Assembly (NCBI GenBank): GCA_937988745.1
Contig: CALKAR010000265.1
Location: 1-59,459, forward strand
DNA: 59,459 nucleotides
Origin: an uncultured Peptococcaceae bacterium
GTDB taxonomy: Bacteria; Bacillota; Limnochordia; Darwinibacteriales; Darwinibacteriaceae
Direction: 5' to 3'
In this document: piece after piece, positions 45,366-53,780 of the stretch
Layout of the letters: every line of letters starts with the position of its first letter
Numbering within the stretch: the first letter of the stretch is position 1
The notes under the pieces: model-generated
Seen by the model: the letters and a program-made list of their open reading frames with translations, nothing else
What the model was told of the DNA's origin: nothing
Databases searched by the model: none
Translations under genes and position numbers: made by a program

Positions 45366-45780
45366 TTCTCTTTATACGCAGATTATCTTAGAACACAGCC
45401 GCAATACAAAGAACAAGCGTGAGCTGCCTTGTGCAACCTGTAAAGAGCGGGGTCACAACCCATCTTGTGGCGACGATATTACCCTTGAACTTCAGCTAGA
45501 AGATGGACGGGTTGTAGATGCAGCCTTTACGGGTGTTGGCTGTGCTATCTCGCAGGCTTCCACGTCAATGATGATTGATCTAATAAAAGGGAAGACCACC
45601 AATGAAGTGGCTCAGCTGACAGATACATTCCTTGCTATGATCAGGCAGGAATTAGACAACGATGCATCGCTCAGAGATCTGGGGGAGGCGGTAGCCCTAA
45701 AGGGAATTTCACAAATGCCGGCTCGGGTAAAGTGTGCGGTGCTGGCGTGGCATACTCTCCAAGAGGCCATAAAAAATTAA
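45355..45780 (+). CDS. sufU: Sulfurtransferase SufU
   Basis: This 141-residue IscU-like protein has three conserved cysteines (Cys38 in NPSCGDD, Cys63 in GCAISQAS, Cys127 in VKCAVLAWHT) and the Asp40 region that bind zinc. It also has the extra insert between the second and third Cys that separates SufU from IscU. It accepts persulfide from SufS. It closes the suf operon and is followed by a strong terminator. Confidence 0.95.
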   Translation: MDLNSLYTQIILEHSRNTKNKRELPCATCKERGHNPSCGDDITLELQLEDGRVVDAAFTGVGCAISQASTSMMIDLIKGKTTNEVAQLTDTFLAMIRQELDNDASLRDLGEAVALKGISQMPARVKCAVLAWHTLQEAIKN

Positions 45781-45782
45781 TG

Positions 45783-45810
45783 AGCACTGGCAAGTTGCCA
45801 GTGCTTTTTT
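45783..45810 (+). terminator. Terminator of the suf operon
   Basis: AGCACTGGC (45783-45791) pairs perfectly with GCCAGTGCT (45797-45805) and is followed by a run of T residues. The stem can extend by AA/TT. Confidence 0.93.
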
Positions 45811-45819
45811 CACACGACG

Positions 45820-46866
45820 CTACGTCAAGAGGTGCCAGATCTCATCTTCAAGCTGCTTGAGTCTTTCGCGCGCCTGCTGTACCTCGTTTGTGAGCTGCTC
45901 TACGATGGACTCCCTTGTGTTCACAAGGTTTTCAAATGATTGTTGGAGTTTCATAGAAAGCTCAGGTTCTGAAAAGGGCAAAACCCATTCATCGAACGTA
46001 ATTGATTGAGCAAAGTCGATGCACTTCCAGCGGTAAGCCAATGAGATGAAAGGGCAGCCCACAGCTGCAGAAAAGATATTAGCGTGGAGCTTCATATTTA
46101 TGGAGCACACGCTTTTTTCATAAATACCCATCAGGTCTTCAGGCGTGGGGACTTTATCCCAAACATGCACTTGGCGAGAGTCCACCATATCTGCGAGCCT
46201 TCTACATGGTTCTAAGTCTCTGTGCCAAACGGGATAGATTACAATCGAGTATTTATCGTCAATGTTTTTCAAGAAGTGAGCGAGAGCAGCAGCGACCGCG
46301 TTTTCGCTTTCGCCGATTACATTATTTCTCGCAGTTCCCCAATTGACCGCGATCTGCCGGGTTGTGTGCTTCTGAATTTCGGTCTTCGCTTGAGTCTTAT
46401 TTTCCCACAATAATCCTGGATCACCCGTGACCGTAAGGTAGGGGTGAAAAGCCCCTACCTTCTCTAAGACCTTAAGCGTGTACGGACCGCGCACACCCAC
46501 GGCGCCTGCCTGGCTGACTACCTGACGGATAGCAAACGCAAGGTCGTGTGGAACATCTGGTTCCTCAGAGAGACCATCTACGCCTGAACCCCAAATTGCA
46601 GTAGGGATACCGTATTGCTGAGCTAGGACGAGCGGTTTAAGATAGATTAGTTCAAACAGTGAACCAGCGCCCAAAACCACAAGATCAGGGCGGAGTCGAG
46701 CCAAGGTGAACTCGTCAAAAGCCGAGGGGAACAGAGCTGTTACCTCTAATTCAATCCCTGCTTCTTCTGCCCGAGCGGTGAAGCGCTTGACAAAAACATC
46801 TTGACAGATGTCATCGCCGTGGTTGCCGAAGCCCACCCATCCAATATACAGTAAACGTTTTTTCAT
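45820..46866 (-). CDS. Polysaccharide pyruvyl transferase family protein (CsaB-like)
   Basis: This 348-residue protein starts LLYIGWVGFGNHGDDI, as in CsaB/PssM-type enzymes, with later GVRGPYTLKVLEKVG and SINMKLHANIFSAAVGCP. Such enzymes add pyruvate ketals to cell-wall polysaccharide, in CsaB's case to anchor SLH-domain proteins. The C-terminus (about 300-345) is a predicted coiled coil, not typical of the family. ATG 46866 overlaps the stop of the preceding glycosyltransferase by 4 nt (ATGA), so the pair acts together on a surface glycan. Confidence 0.85.
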   Translation of the reverse strand: MKKRLLYIGWVGFGNHGDDICQDVFVKRFTARAEEAGIELEVTALFPSAFDEFTLARLRPDLVVLGAGSLFELIYLKPLVLAQQYGIPTAIWGSGVDGLSEEPDVPHDLAFAIRQVVSQAGAVGVRGPYTLKVLEKVGAFHPYLTVTGDPGLLWENKTQAKTEIQKHTTRQIAVNWGTARNNVIGESENAVAAALAHFLKNIDDKYSIVIYPVWHRDLEPCRRLADMVDSRQVHVWDKVPTPEDLMGIYEKSVCSINMKLHANIFSAAVGCPFISLAYRWKCIDFAQSITFDEWVLPFSEPELSMKLQQSFENLVNTRESIVEQLTNEVQQARERLKQLEDEIWHLLT

Positions 46867-48857
46867 TGGGCTTCTTCTCCTTCGCTGTAGCTGATAATAG
46901 CGCTGCGTACGCTGTAGAATTCCTTAGAGCGCTGATCGGAATGTTCGCGATAGTAATAGAGTGGTGTGCGCAGATTCTGTACATTGAAACCCTGCACAAT
47001 GGCGCGGGCCACGAATTCGTAGTCTTCGGCACCGTTCATAAAGGTGGTTAGACCGCCCAGGCGCTCGATTACCTGTCGGCGCATGAGCAGGGAGCCAAAG
47101 CACACGCAGTGTTTTCCAGCACGGTAGCTCTTAATGATGTTGTTATCATACTGGACTAAATACGACTTGCGCCGTTTCTCCGGGTCATCGGAGAATACTT
47201 CATAGTTGGTTCCTACCAGACTGTAATCTTCATTGAGTTGTAAGAACTGTACTTGCTGGCTGATGCGTTCGGGATGGCTGAGGTCGTCTGAGTCATGATT
47301 GGCAATAAACTCTCCTTGTGCAAACAGGTAGCCCATTGAAACAGCTCGAGCGAAGCCGAGGTTGCGAGGGAGACGGTAGTGGATAAAGGTTAGTTCCTTT
47401 TCGCTTTCTGCCTGCTTTGCCCATTTGGCGATTACCTGAGGTGTGCTGTCGCTGGAATGGTCGTCAATTACAATGACTTCCAAAGGACGATAAGTCTGGG
47501 CAAAAACAGATTTCAGACATTGATCTAGCAGTTCTGCCCTATTATAAGTGGGAATGACTACACTAACCAAGGGGCTTCCAAGCTCTCCGAGTTTAGGCTC
47601 AGGCTTAGTCCCAGTTGGTGAACTTGGTTTGCTGATAGTTGTTGCTGGTTGAGGTGTCTCGGCCTCAATCTGGCGGCTGATTGGTGAAGCAATTTCAATG
47701 GTGCTTGCAGAAGCTTGCCCGGATAGGACTTGATAGTACAATTCTTCGATAGAATTGCTTACTGTTTCAATTCTAAAGTGAGATGCTACCATTTTCCGCA
47801 GTGCTGCCTGGTCGCTGGCGCGCTTGTTGTGCAGTACGGTTTGAATATCCTCGACGAAGCGCCGCTTACTTGGTACTGTGAGGTAGTCATGGTCTCCGAA
47901 GTAAACCTCCCAAGCTTCACTAAAGTTTGCCGGTGTTACTGGTCCGAAATACCCGGAATTCCCAGCCGCAATCACTGGTTTCCCTGTACTCATGGCTTCC
48001 AAAGCAACCCGGGCTGTTCCGATAACTACATCAGCTGCTCGATATGCTTCAACAGGATCTAACATGGCACCAGTGATGTGAATGATGTCTTCTCCGCGCC
48101 TTTGGTTAACCATGTTGACCAGGGCATGTATAAAGGGGCTGTCGGGGCCACTTCCTACAAGTGCCAAGTGAGTGCCTTCGGTGTCGTACAGCTCCTCAAC
48201 AGCGTAAATTACATCTTCAATGATTCTGGTTTTGCCCCAGGCAATGCGGCTGCAGAGGGTGATGAGAGGCTGATTCTCATTTATACCTAACTCTTTCTTG
48301 AAATTGGGAGCCGGCCCTGGTTTGAAGTGCTGGATGTCTATTCCATTTGGGATAATGCTGACCTGTTTTCTAGGGTATCCCAGGTGTGTTCGAACCCAAT
48401 TAGCTGCCGGTGGGCTGACCGCAATTACGTGGGCACATCCGTCTATGAGCGCCTGCAGCTGGCGCCGTGGGTAAAACATACCGTGTACCGTAAAGATAAG
48501 AGGAACGAGAAGCTCCTGGGATATTTGAACAGCCACTTTCAAACCGGCGATTTGATGGGCGTGGATTAAGTCGATATCGTGTTCCTTAATGATACGGCGG
48601 GTCATGTTGAGTAAGGTGATATAGTTCGTGTATAAAGGGTTGTCGGTCTGAAAGGGCAGGGTGACCATCTCTAATCCTGCACGCTGAAAATTCTGGGCCA
48701 TCGGCCCACCACGAGTACCAATAATAACCTTATGATTGCGTTCCTTGAGGGCTTTTGCGATGGCCAGAGCATGTGTTTCTGTCCCGCCAATGCCCAGTGA
48801 ATCAACGAGCATCAGGATATTTAGAGGGCGTCGCTGGGTTTCTTCCTCGCTTAGCAT
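46863..48857 (-). CDS. Bifunctional glycosyltransferase, GT4 fused to GT2
   Basis: This 664-residue protein has an N-terminal GT4 (GT-B) half (about 10-380; LVDSLGIGGTETHALAIAKAL, VIPNGIDIQHF, EAMSTGKPVIA). A Pro/Thr/Ser-rich linker follows (about 385-428), then a C-terminal GT2 (GT-A) half (about 430-655; SVVIPTYNRAELLDQCLKS, DDHSSDSTP, NHDSDD as the metal-binding DxD). It could add two successive sugars to a surface polymer. ATG 48857 follows AAGGAGGA; another ATG 5 nt upstream is out of frame. The CsaB-like gene overlaps its end. Confidence 0.9.
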   Translation of the reverse strand: MLSEEETQRRPLNILMLVDSLGIGGTETHALAIAKALKERNHKVIIGTRGGPMAQNFQRAGLEMVTLPFQTDNPLYTNYITLLNMTRRIIKEHDIDLIHAHQIAGLKVAVQISQELLVPLIFTVHGMFYPRRQLQALIDGCAHVIAVSPPAANWVRTHLGYPRKQVSIIPNGIDIQHFKPGPAPNFKKELGINENQPLITLCSRIAWGKTRIIEDVIYAVEELYDTEGTHLALVGSGPDSPFIHALVNMVNQRRGEDIIHITGAMLDPVEAYRAADVVIGTARVALEAMSTGKPVIAAGNSGYFGPVTPANFSEAWEVYFGDHDYLTVPSKRRFVEDIQTVLHNKRASDQAALRKMVASHFRIETVSNSIEELYYQVLSGQASASTIEIASPISRQIEAETPQPATTISKPSSPTGTKPEPKLGELGSPLVSVVIPTYNRAELLDQCLKSVFAQTYRPLEVIVIDDHSSDSTPQVIAKWAKQAESEKELTFIHYRLPRNLGFARAVSMGYLFAQGEFIANHDSDDLSHPERISQQVQFLQLNEDYSLVGTNYEVFSDDPEKRRKSYLVQYDNNIIKSYRAGKHCVCFGSLLMRRQVIERLGGLTTFMNGAEDYEFVARAIVQGFNVQNLRTPLYYYREHSDQRSKEFYSVRSAIISYSEGEEAQ

Positions 48858-48901
48858 GGCATTAAATCCTCCTTTTTCGTCAGATGTGAAGGTTTATTAT
48901 T

Positions 48902-48928
48902 TAAGATATGAGTGCCAAAGCCGCTTGT
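48902..48928 (-). promoter_or_regulatory. Possible sigma-K-type sporulation promoter
   Basis: On the minus strand AC (48928-48927), 16 nt, CATATCTTA (48910-48902) matches the sigma-K pattern AC-N16/17-CATANNNTA, 45 nt upstream of the fused glycosyltransferase ATG. No vegetative promoter is evident here. I found it by searching for such a site, so a chance match is possible; the rest of the window has no definite sporulation gene. Confidence 0.35.
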
Positions 48929-49052
48929 ACCGATACCGTTATCCTATAACTCGATCTTTAGGATACTTGGGTGATCTCAATTAGAGGACTGAGAGCATAG
49001 CTATAACAAAGCGAGTATTGCTTTGTCTATTTGCTAGAGTGGGAGGGATTCC

Positions 49053-49136
49053 ATGTATCCGGGTCTAGATGTTAACGCAGTCATACTTGTCAGTTTGATT
49101 CTGGTTCTTCTCGCTGTTATTTATTTCGGATCATAG
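49053..49136 (+). CDS. 27-residue single-span membrane peptide
   Basis: A small frame, ATG 49053 to TAG 49136, is preceded by GGGAGGGA at good spacing. It encodes a short polar start (MYPGLDVN), a 15-18 residue hydrophobic helix (AVILVSLILVLLAVIYF) and a two-residue tail. The make-up resembles the tiny sporulation membrane peptides of Bacilli (YjcZ/SscA-like), but similarity cannot be shown at this length. It sits between two surface-glycan transcription units. Confidence 0.6.
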   Translation: MYPGLDVNAVILVSLILVLLAVIYFGS

Positions 49137-49147
49137 CTTGATTGAAT

Positions 49148-49168
49148 AGGAGGCCGCTTTGGCCTCCT
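49148..49168 (+). other. Hairpin downstream of the small membrane peptide
   Basis: AGGAGGCC (49148-49155) pairs with GGCCTCCT (49161-49168) around a 5-nt loop. No T-run follows, so it is more likely a 3'-end stabiliser or weak terminator than a strong one. It lies 20 nt before the glycosyltransferase start. Confidence 0.5.
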
Positions 49169-49188
49169 GTACACTAAGGAGGAATGCT

Positions 49189-50196
49189 GTGAAGGTTCTT
49201 ATGACGTCAATTTTATGTCACAGCGGCCTGATGACCCATGTGCAGGATCTGCTCATGTACTGTAAGGAAAGTTCCATCCAGGTAGGTGCTGCCTTTCTTG
49301 AAACCGAGTATGTGACCCCTGCAGAAGCCGATGAGCTAAAACAGGGCTTAACTGGTATTGAAGTCTGGGAATATGAAACGGAAGAAGAGCTGCTGGAAAT
49401 TGTAAATGAAGGAGATTGGGACATAATTCATGCTCATTCTTTCCTAACCTTTAAAGCAGCGGCCAAAGCTGCAGCAGAGGCCCAAATTCCTCTGATAGTG
49501 ACGCTCCACTCAGTATTTGTATGGGGTGCCGTTTATTGGGATGTCTTGGCTGAGGCAAGCAGCATCATTGCCGTGGGGCCAGCCCAAGCCCGCTACCTTG
49601 GCCCTTGGAAGAGAAAAACAACTGTTATCCCAAACGGCATCGATCTAAGTGTTTTCAAACCAGGAGATGAACCAAGTGATGGTCAAATTTCGGTTCTCTG
49701 GTACGGAAGGGTAGACGGCAGGATGAGCCGAGGACTGAAGATCTTAGATGCCATGGCACCTAAGCTTCCAGCAGAAATCACTCTGCGGGCGGTGGGGCAA
49801 GCAGATGTGGAGCTGAAGAACATTCCCATTACGGGATGGGTGAAAGACCCAGTTGAAGAGCTGCAGAGAAGCCACATCACCTTTGCTCACGGAAGATCGC
49901 TGCGTGAGGCGATGGCCTGCGGCAGCATTGGTATGATGCTGGGCCACGGCTATGGAGGCCGCGTGACTCGCGAACTTCTAGAGGAATTGAATTATGCCAC
50001 TGACGCCTTTCCTCAGTATCACCTGCCGCGGCCGACACCGGATGCTCTCCTGCATGACATATTGGAGATTACTACTTCGGGTCAGATTGAGGTACTCCGA
50101 CGGCAGGCGCGTCAGATTGCTGAGGAGTTCTTTGGTGTCAAATCCATGGGGAGGAAAACACTTTCTGTTTATCAAGAGGCTTTGGGACAAAAGTAA
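49189..50196 (+). CDS. GT4-like glycosyltransferase
   Basis: This 335-residue cytoplasmic GT-B enzyme has N-terminal VLMTSILCHSGLMTHVQDLL, DIIHAHSFLTFKAA and VIPNGIDLSVF, and the donor-site region HGRSLREAMACGSIGM. It should transfer a nucleotide-activated sugar to a surface polymer. GTG 49189 follows AAGGAGG by 6 nt; a longer frame from 49159 has no ribosome binding site. It diverges from the CsaB / GT4-GT2 operon with the small membrane peptide between, and these probably share one pathway. Confidence 0.87.
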   Translation: MKVLMTSILCHSGLMTHVQDLLMYCKESSIQVGAAFLETEYVTPAEADELKQGLTGIEVWEYETEEELLEIVNEGDWDIIHAHSFLTFKAAAKAAAEAQIPLIVTLHSVFVWGAVYWDVLAEASSIIAVGPAQARYLGPWKRKTTVIPNGIDLSVFKPGDEPSDGQISVLWYGRVDGRMSRGLKILDAMAPKLPAEITLRAVGQADVELKNIPITGWVKDPVEELQRSHITFAHGRSLREAMACGSIGMMLGHGYGGRVTRELLEELNYATDAFPQYHLPRPTPDALLHDILEITTSGQIEVLRRQARQIAEEFFGVKSMGRKTLSVYQEALGQK

Positions 50197-50219
50197 GGCA
50201 CATCGCCACGATGTGCCTT
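50195..50219. terminator. Bidirectional hairpin between convergent genes
   Basis: AAGGCACATCG (50195-50205) and CGATGTGCCTT (50209-50219) form a perfect 11-bp stem with a 3-nt loop. The U-tract is weak on both strands. It lies between the glycosyltransferase end and the convergent end of the opp-type operon. Confidence 0.7.
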
Positions 50220-50228
50220 ACTTGATAT

Positions 50229-50441
50229 TCAAATATCGTATTTGTCGCGGGAACGCTCAATGCGTATCTTGGCGATAACTCCCATCACGCCTACCATGAA
50301 CCCAACGAGGGTCATGGCATACGCTGATAGACTCAAACCGATGTGGGCGGGCAGTACTTCGACTACAACTGCCATCAGTATCAGCCAGCCGATCACCAGC
50401 ATGGTCCCACCGACAATCATCTGTTTATTTTCCCTGCGCAT
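50229..50441 (-). CDS. Small two-span membrane protein at the end of the opp-type operon
   Basis: This 70-residue protein has two hydrophobic segments (about 8-29 and 36-57) with a short loop and a basic tail (KIRIERSRDKYDI). ATG 50441 lies inside the last codons of the OppF-type gene (17-nt overlap), so it is translated by coupling; AAGGA lies upstream. I do not recognise a family. Position suggests an accessory part of the importer, which is inference. Confidence 0.65.
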   Translation of the reverse strand: MRRENKQMIVGGTMLVIGWLILMAVVVEVLPAHIGLSLSAYAMTLVGFMVGVMGVIAKIRIERSRDKYDI

Positions 50442-51459
50442 GGTCCTTATACAGCCAGCAAGCTGTACTTTGATCCTCCGTTACTTGGAACTCTGGGGGA
50501 ATTTCCACGTCACACAGTCCCTTAATCATCTTGGAACAGCGTGGATGGAATCTGCACCCAGGCGGTGGATTGAGCAGACTGGGTGGTTCGCCAGTCGGAA
50601 CATCCTTATAGGTTTTCAAGTTTTCTGCATCCGGGTCCGATGTCGCTTCAAACAGAGCTTGAGTGTACGGATGCAGGGGATTTTTCAGCAGCGACTTAGT
50701 TGCTGCCTTTTCAATGATCTTTGCACCATACATGGAAAAGATCCGTTCTGAGAAATACCGGACTGTCGATAGGTCGTGGGTAATATAAATGATCGCCAAG
50801 TTGTGATCATATTGGAGCTTCTGCAGAAGCTGGAGTATCTCCACTCGCACCGATGCGTCCAGCATGGATACAGGCTCGTCAGCGATCAGGAGCTTGGGCT
50901 GAAGAATCATGGCCCTTGCGATAACTAAGCGCTGCTGCTGGCCGCCGCTGAGCATGTGCGGGAATTTCGGCAGGAAGTCCTCAATGGGTGCCAGCTTTAC
51001 TTCTTCAAGCACCTGCCGGATGCGGCGCTTCTGTTCGTTGCGGTCTCTGATACCATTGATGATCATTGGCTCCCTGAGGATGCGCTCTACGGTCATGAAT
51101 GACGGGAGTGCACCGTATGGGTCCTGCTGGATGTAGCCAACCTTTGACCGGTATTCCTTTACTTGATCTTTATCTAACTCACTCAGGTCTACGCCTTCGA
51201 AGTAGATCTTACCCTTAGTGGGCTTGTGCAGGCCAAGAATTGTCTTGGCCAGAGTGCTTTTTCCACAGCCACTTTCACCGACGATAGAAACTGTTTCACC
51301 GGCATAGAGTTCAAATGAGACTCCGTCGAGAGCTCTTACGTCTCCAGCCTTGAAGAAACCCATACGCCGGATTTCGAACCATGTGTGGAGGTCTTCTACA
51401 GCCAAGATAGGCATATCCTGCCTCACTTCTGGCTGCATATCAAGAGCTGTGCTAGGCAT
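50425..51459 (-). CDS. Oligopeptide-type ABC transporter ATP-binding protein (OppF-like)
   Basis: This 344-residue ATPase has Walker A GESGCGKST, signature LSGGQQQR and Walker B LLIADEPVSMLD, plus the C-terminal oligo_HPY motif (GCRFHPRCSKMIKGLC) with its Cys residues. The N-terminal DLHTWFEIRRMGFFKAGDVRALDGVSFEL is OppF-type. It overlaps the OppD-like gene by 8 nt. Together the two ATPases drive the OppBC channel. Confidence 0.93.
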   Translation of the reverse strand: MPSTALDMQPEVRQDMPILAVEDLHTWFEIRRMGFFKAGDVRALDGVSFELYAGETVSIVGESGCGKSTLAKTILGLHKPTKGKIYFEGVDLSELDKDQVKEYRSKVGYIQQDPYGALPSFMTVERILREPMIINGIRDRNEQKRRIRQVLEEVKLAPIEDFLPKFPHMLSGGQQQRLVIARAMILQPKLLIADEPVSMLDASVRVEILQLLQKLQYDHNLAIIYITHDLSTVRYFSERIFSMYGAKIIEKAATKSLLKNPLHPYTQALFEATSDPDAENLKTYKDVPTGEPPSLLNPPPGCRFHPRCSKMIKGLCDVEIPPEFQVTEDQSTACWLYKDHAQGK

Positions 51460-52438
51460 GTTTTACCTCCCCTTCCTCATCATAGAGCCAGCATTGGACT
51501 CGCTGGCCATGACCTACGTCAACGACAGGTGGGTGCTGCGAGCATTTCTCGAAACGCTTGTGGCAGCGTTCAGCAAAGCGGCATCCAGTTGGCGGATTGA
51601 TTAGAGAAGGGGGCTGTCCAGGGATGAACTGCAGCTCCTTATCCTCCCGCAGTGTCGGAACACTGGCCATCAATTTGTTGGAGTATGGATGGCGTGCGTT
51701 ATCGTAGAAATATTCTGCACTGCAGCGTTCCACCATTTCACCTGCGTACATTACCGCAATCTCATCAGCAAGTTCACTGGCTGTACCAATGTCATGAGTG
51801 ATGAGAATAAAGGTTGTTCCCATCTCATTCTTGATGCGCTTGAGGACGTTCATCAGGTTGGCTTGGGTGAGCAGGTCCAGTGCCGAGGACGGTTCGTCCA
51901 AGACTACCAGCTCTGGATTGGTCACCAGGGACATTGCGATGGTCGCTCTCTGTCTCATACCGCCGCTCAACTCGAAAGGATAGCGGGGTAGGAAGTCCAG
52001 AGGCAGGCCAACAATTGAAAACACCTCAGCGACTCGCTCCATTGCCTTTTCTTTGGTCATGCTTTTGTCATGGAGCAGGAGCGGTTCAGCAATTTGATCC
52101 GCAATCCGGATGACTGGGTTCAATGAGTTCATAGATGCCTGAGGCACCATAGCCATCTTTTTCCAGCGGATTTCTCTGCGGAACTGCTCGTCACTATATT
52201 TCATGATATCAACGCCGTTGAAATAGACTTCACCCGAATATACTTCAATATTCCGGGGAAGCAGGCGCATGATAGCCTTCACTAAAGAAGTCTTGCCGCA
52301 GCCGGATTCGCCTACAACGGCGAGAGTGCGGCCGCGCTTCAGCTGGAAGCTTACTCCGTCCACTGCTTGGACCGAACCCTTGCGGGTCCGGAAGTGCAGT
52401 TTCAAATTGCGTACATCTAGTACTACATCGTTCCTCAT
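51452..52438 (-). CDS. Oligopeptide-type ABC transporter ATP-binding protein (OppD-like)
   Basis: This 328-residue ATPase has Walker A GESGCGKTS, signature LSGGMRQR, Walker B LVVLDEPSSALD and an oligo_HPY C-terminus (GCRFAERCHKRFEKC). It forms the ATPase heterodimer with the OppF-like protein. It starts one nucleotide from the end of the OppC-like gene, so the operon is tightly packed. Confidence 0.93.
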   Translation of the reverse strand: MRNDVVLDVRNLKLHFRTRKGSVQAVDGVSFQLKRGRTLAVVGESGCGKTSLVKAIMRLLPRNIEVYSGEVYFNGVDIMKYSDEQFRREIRWKKMAMVPQASMNSLNPVIRIADQIAEPLLLHDKSMTKEKAMERVAEVFSIVGLPLDFLPRYPFELSGGMRQRATIAMSLVTNPELVVLDEPSSALDLLTQANLMNVLKRIKNEMGTTFILITHDIGTASELADEIAVMYAGEMVERCSAEYFYDNARHPYSNKLMASVPTLREDKELQFIPGQPPSLINPPTGCRFAERCHKRFEKCSQHPPVVDVGHGQRVQCWLYDEEGEVKHA

Positions 52439-52439
52439 A

Positions 52440-53780
52440 CTATAGCCCCCTCAGACGTGGGTTGAAGATTCGGTCAAGGGCAAAGCCGAGCATGGCAAAC
52501 CCTAAGCCCGTAATTACCAGCAAGAATGCCGGTTCTAAGACCCAATAATAGTGGCCCGTAAACAGGGCACCATTGGTGTAAGCGTCGTTGAGCAGTTTAC
52601 CCCAGGTAGGTAATACAGGGTCACCTAAGCCTAGAACTGCAAGCGTTGCTTCTAAGAATACGTAGTTTGGAACTTGAGCTACAAATTGGGGAATCAGGAC
52701 CGGAATAACTTTTGGAATCATATACCGCAGAATAATCCTGCCGCTGCTCGCTCCATAAGCTCGGGCGGCATCGATGTAACCAGATTCCTTAACCTGCAGG
52801 AACATCGAACGGTACGTTAGGATTCCCGAACCGAAGATTCCCAGCAGTATGACGACTCCTAATATCGCCCATATACTTCGTGAGTAGAACAAGCCTACCA
52901 TGATCAAGATGGGGAGGAGTGGTAGAATCATCACAATCTCATTGATGCGGCGAATTGCGCTGTCAACCCAGCCGCCAAACCAGACTGCCGCTGCAGCCAG
53001 AAGCATAGTGGTTAGGGAAGAACCAACAGCAGCGAGCAGCCCGAATGAGAGGGCTACAGGAGTACCCCACAGCAGGGCAACCATGATATCCCTGCGGCGA
53101 TGGTCGGTTCCGGCCATGCCATGTACCTGTCCGTAGACTACGAGCGTACCTTCAAGGTTGGAATCTTCCTCAAAGACGAGTCCTTCTACCACTACCTGAT
53201 AGGTACCTTTGTTGACCTTGGTAGGATCATTGGGATCAGCGAAGAGACCTACTTCCGGAGCAAGACCGCCAACACGACGGGAGACAGCATTGTCCTGTGA
53301 AATCCGGTAAGACTCGCTGGTCCGAATGGTCATGTCTGTCAGGCGGATTTCGCGCCCATCAGGTGTGATCCATTTAATAGAAACATTAGGCCGAGCAGAA
53401 TTATAGGTAGAGGTAAAGAACATGGACAGTTCAGAGGGGAATCCATCGTAATGATAATCAAAGGTGAATACCATATCCGATGTGCTGACTCCGCCTCCCA
53501 ACGGTACCACAGTCTTGAGACTCGGATCCTCAGTTGTTTTCAAGGTAATGGTTTCTGGCAACTTGTCTTTGCGGAAGTAGTTTATCCAGGCTGGCCGAGC
53601 GTTGCGTGGTGTTTCTAGCCAGACATTCTCTCCACCGCGCCACAGACGCACGGCCTCTTCATATGGAATAGCAATCATAGAGTAGATGGCAACACATACC
53701 ATTAAGACAATAATGGCGATGCCTGCAAATGCACTGGGATAACTGCGTAATTGCTCATAGAGATTTCTGATCTTATTCAT
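52440..53780 (-). CDS. OppC-like permease with large extracytoplasmic insert
   Basis: At 446 residues this is well above the 290-340 usual for OppC/DppC. After the first membrane span (about 20-38) comes a hydrophilic beta-rich region to about residue 230 (for example MVFTFDYHYDGFPSELSMFF and GTYQVVVEGLVFEEDS). The standard five-span permease core with the EAA loop (YIDAARAYGASSGRIILRYMIP) follows. The insert should face the binding protein. It overlaps the OppB-like gene by 4 nt. Function of the insert is unknown. Confidence 0.9.
   Translation of the reverse strand: MNKIRNLYEQLRSYPSAFAGIAIIVLMVCVAIYSMIAIPYEEAVRLWRGGENVWLETPRNARPAWINYFRKDKLPETITLKTTEDPSLKTVVPLGGGVSTSDMVFTFDYHYDGFPSELSMFFTSTYNSARPNVSIKWITPDGREIRLTDMTIRTSESYRISQDNAVSRRVGGLAPEVGLFADPNDPTKVNKGTYQVVVEGLVFEEDSNLEGTLVVYGQVHGMAGTDHRRRDIMVALLWGTPVALSFGLLAAVGSSLTTMLLAAAAVWFGGWVDSAIRRINEIVMILPLLPILIMVGLFYSRSIWAILGVVILLGIFGSGILTYRSMFLQVKESGYIDAARAYGASSGRIILRYMIPKVIPVLIPQFVAQVPNYVFLEATLAVLGLGDPVLPTWGKLLNDAYTNGALFTGHYYWVLEPAFLLVITGLGFAMLGFALDRIFNPRLRGL

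Noticed and set aside
48996..49006. CATAGCTATAA as a sporulation -10 for the 27-residue peptide
   Set aside because: The base order does not fit CATANNNTA exactly and no AC lies at the right distance.
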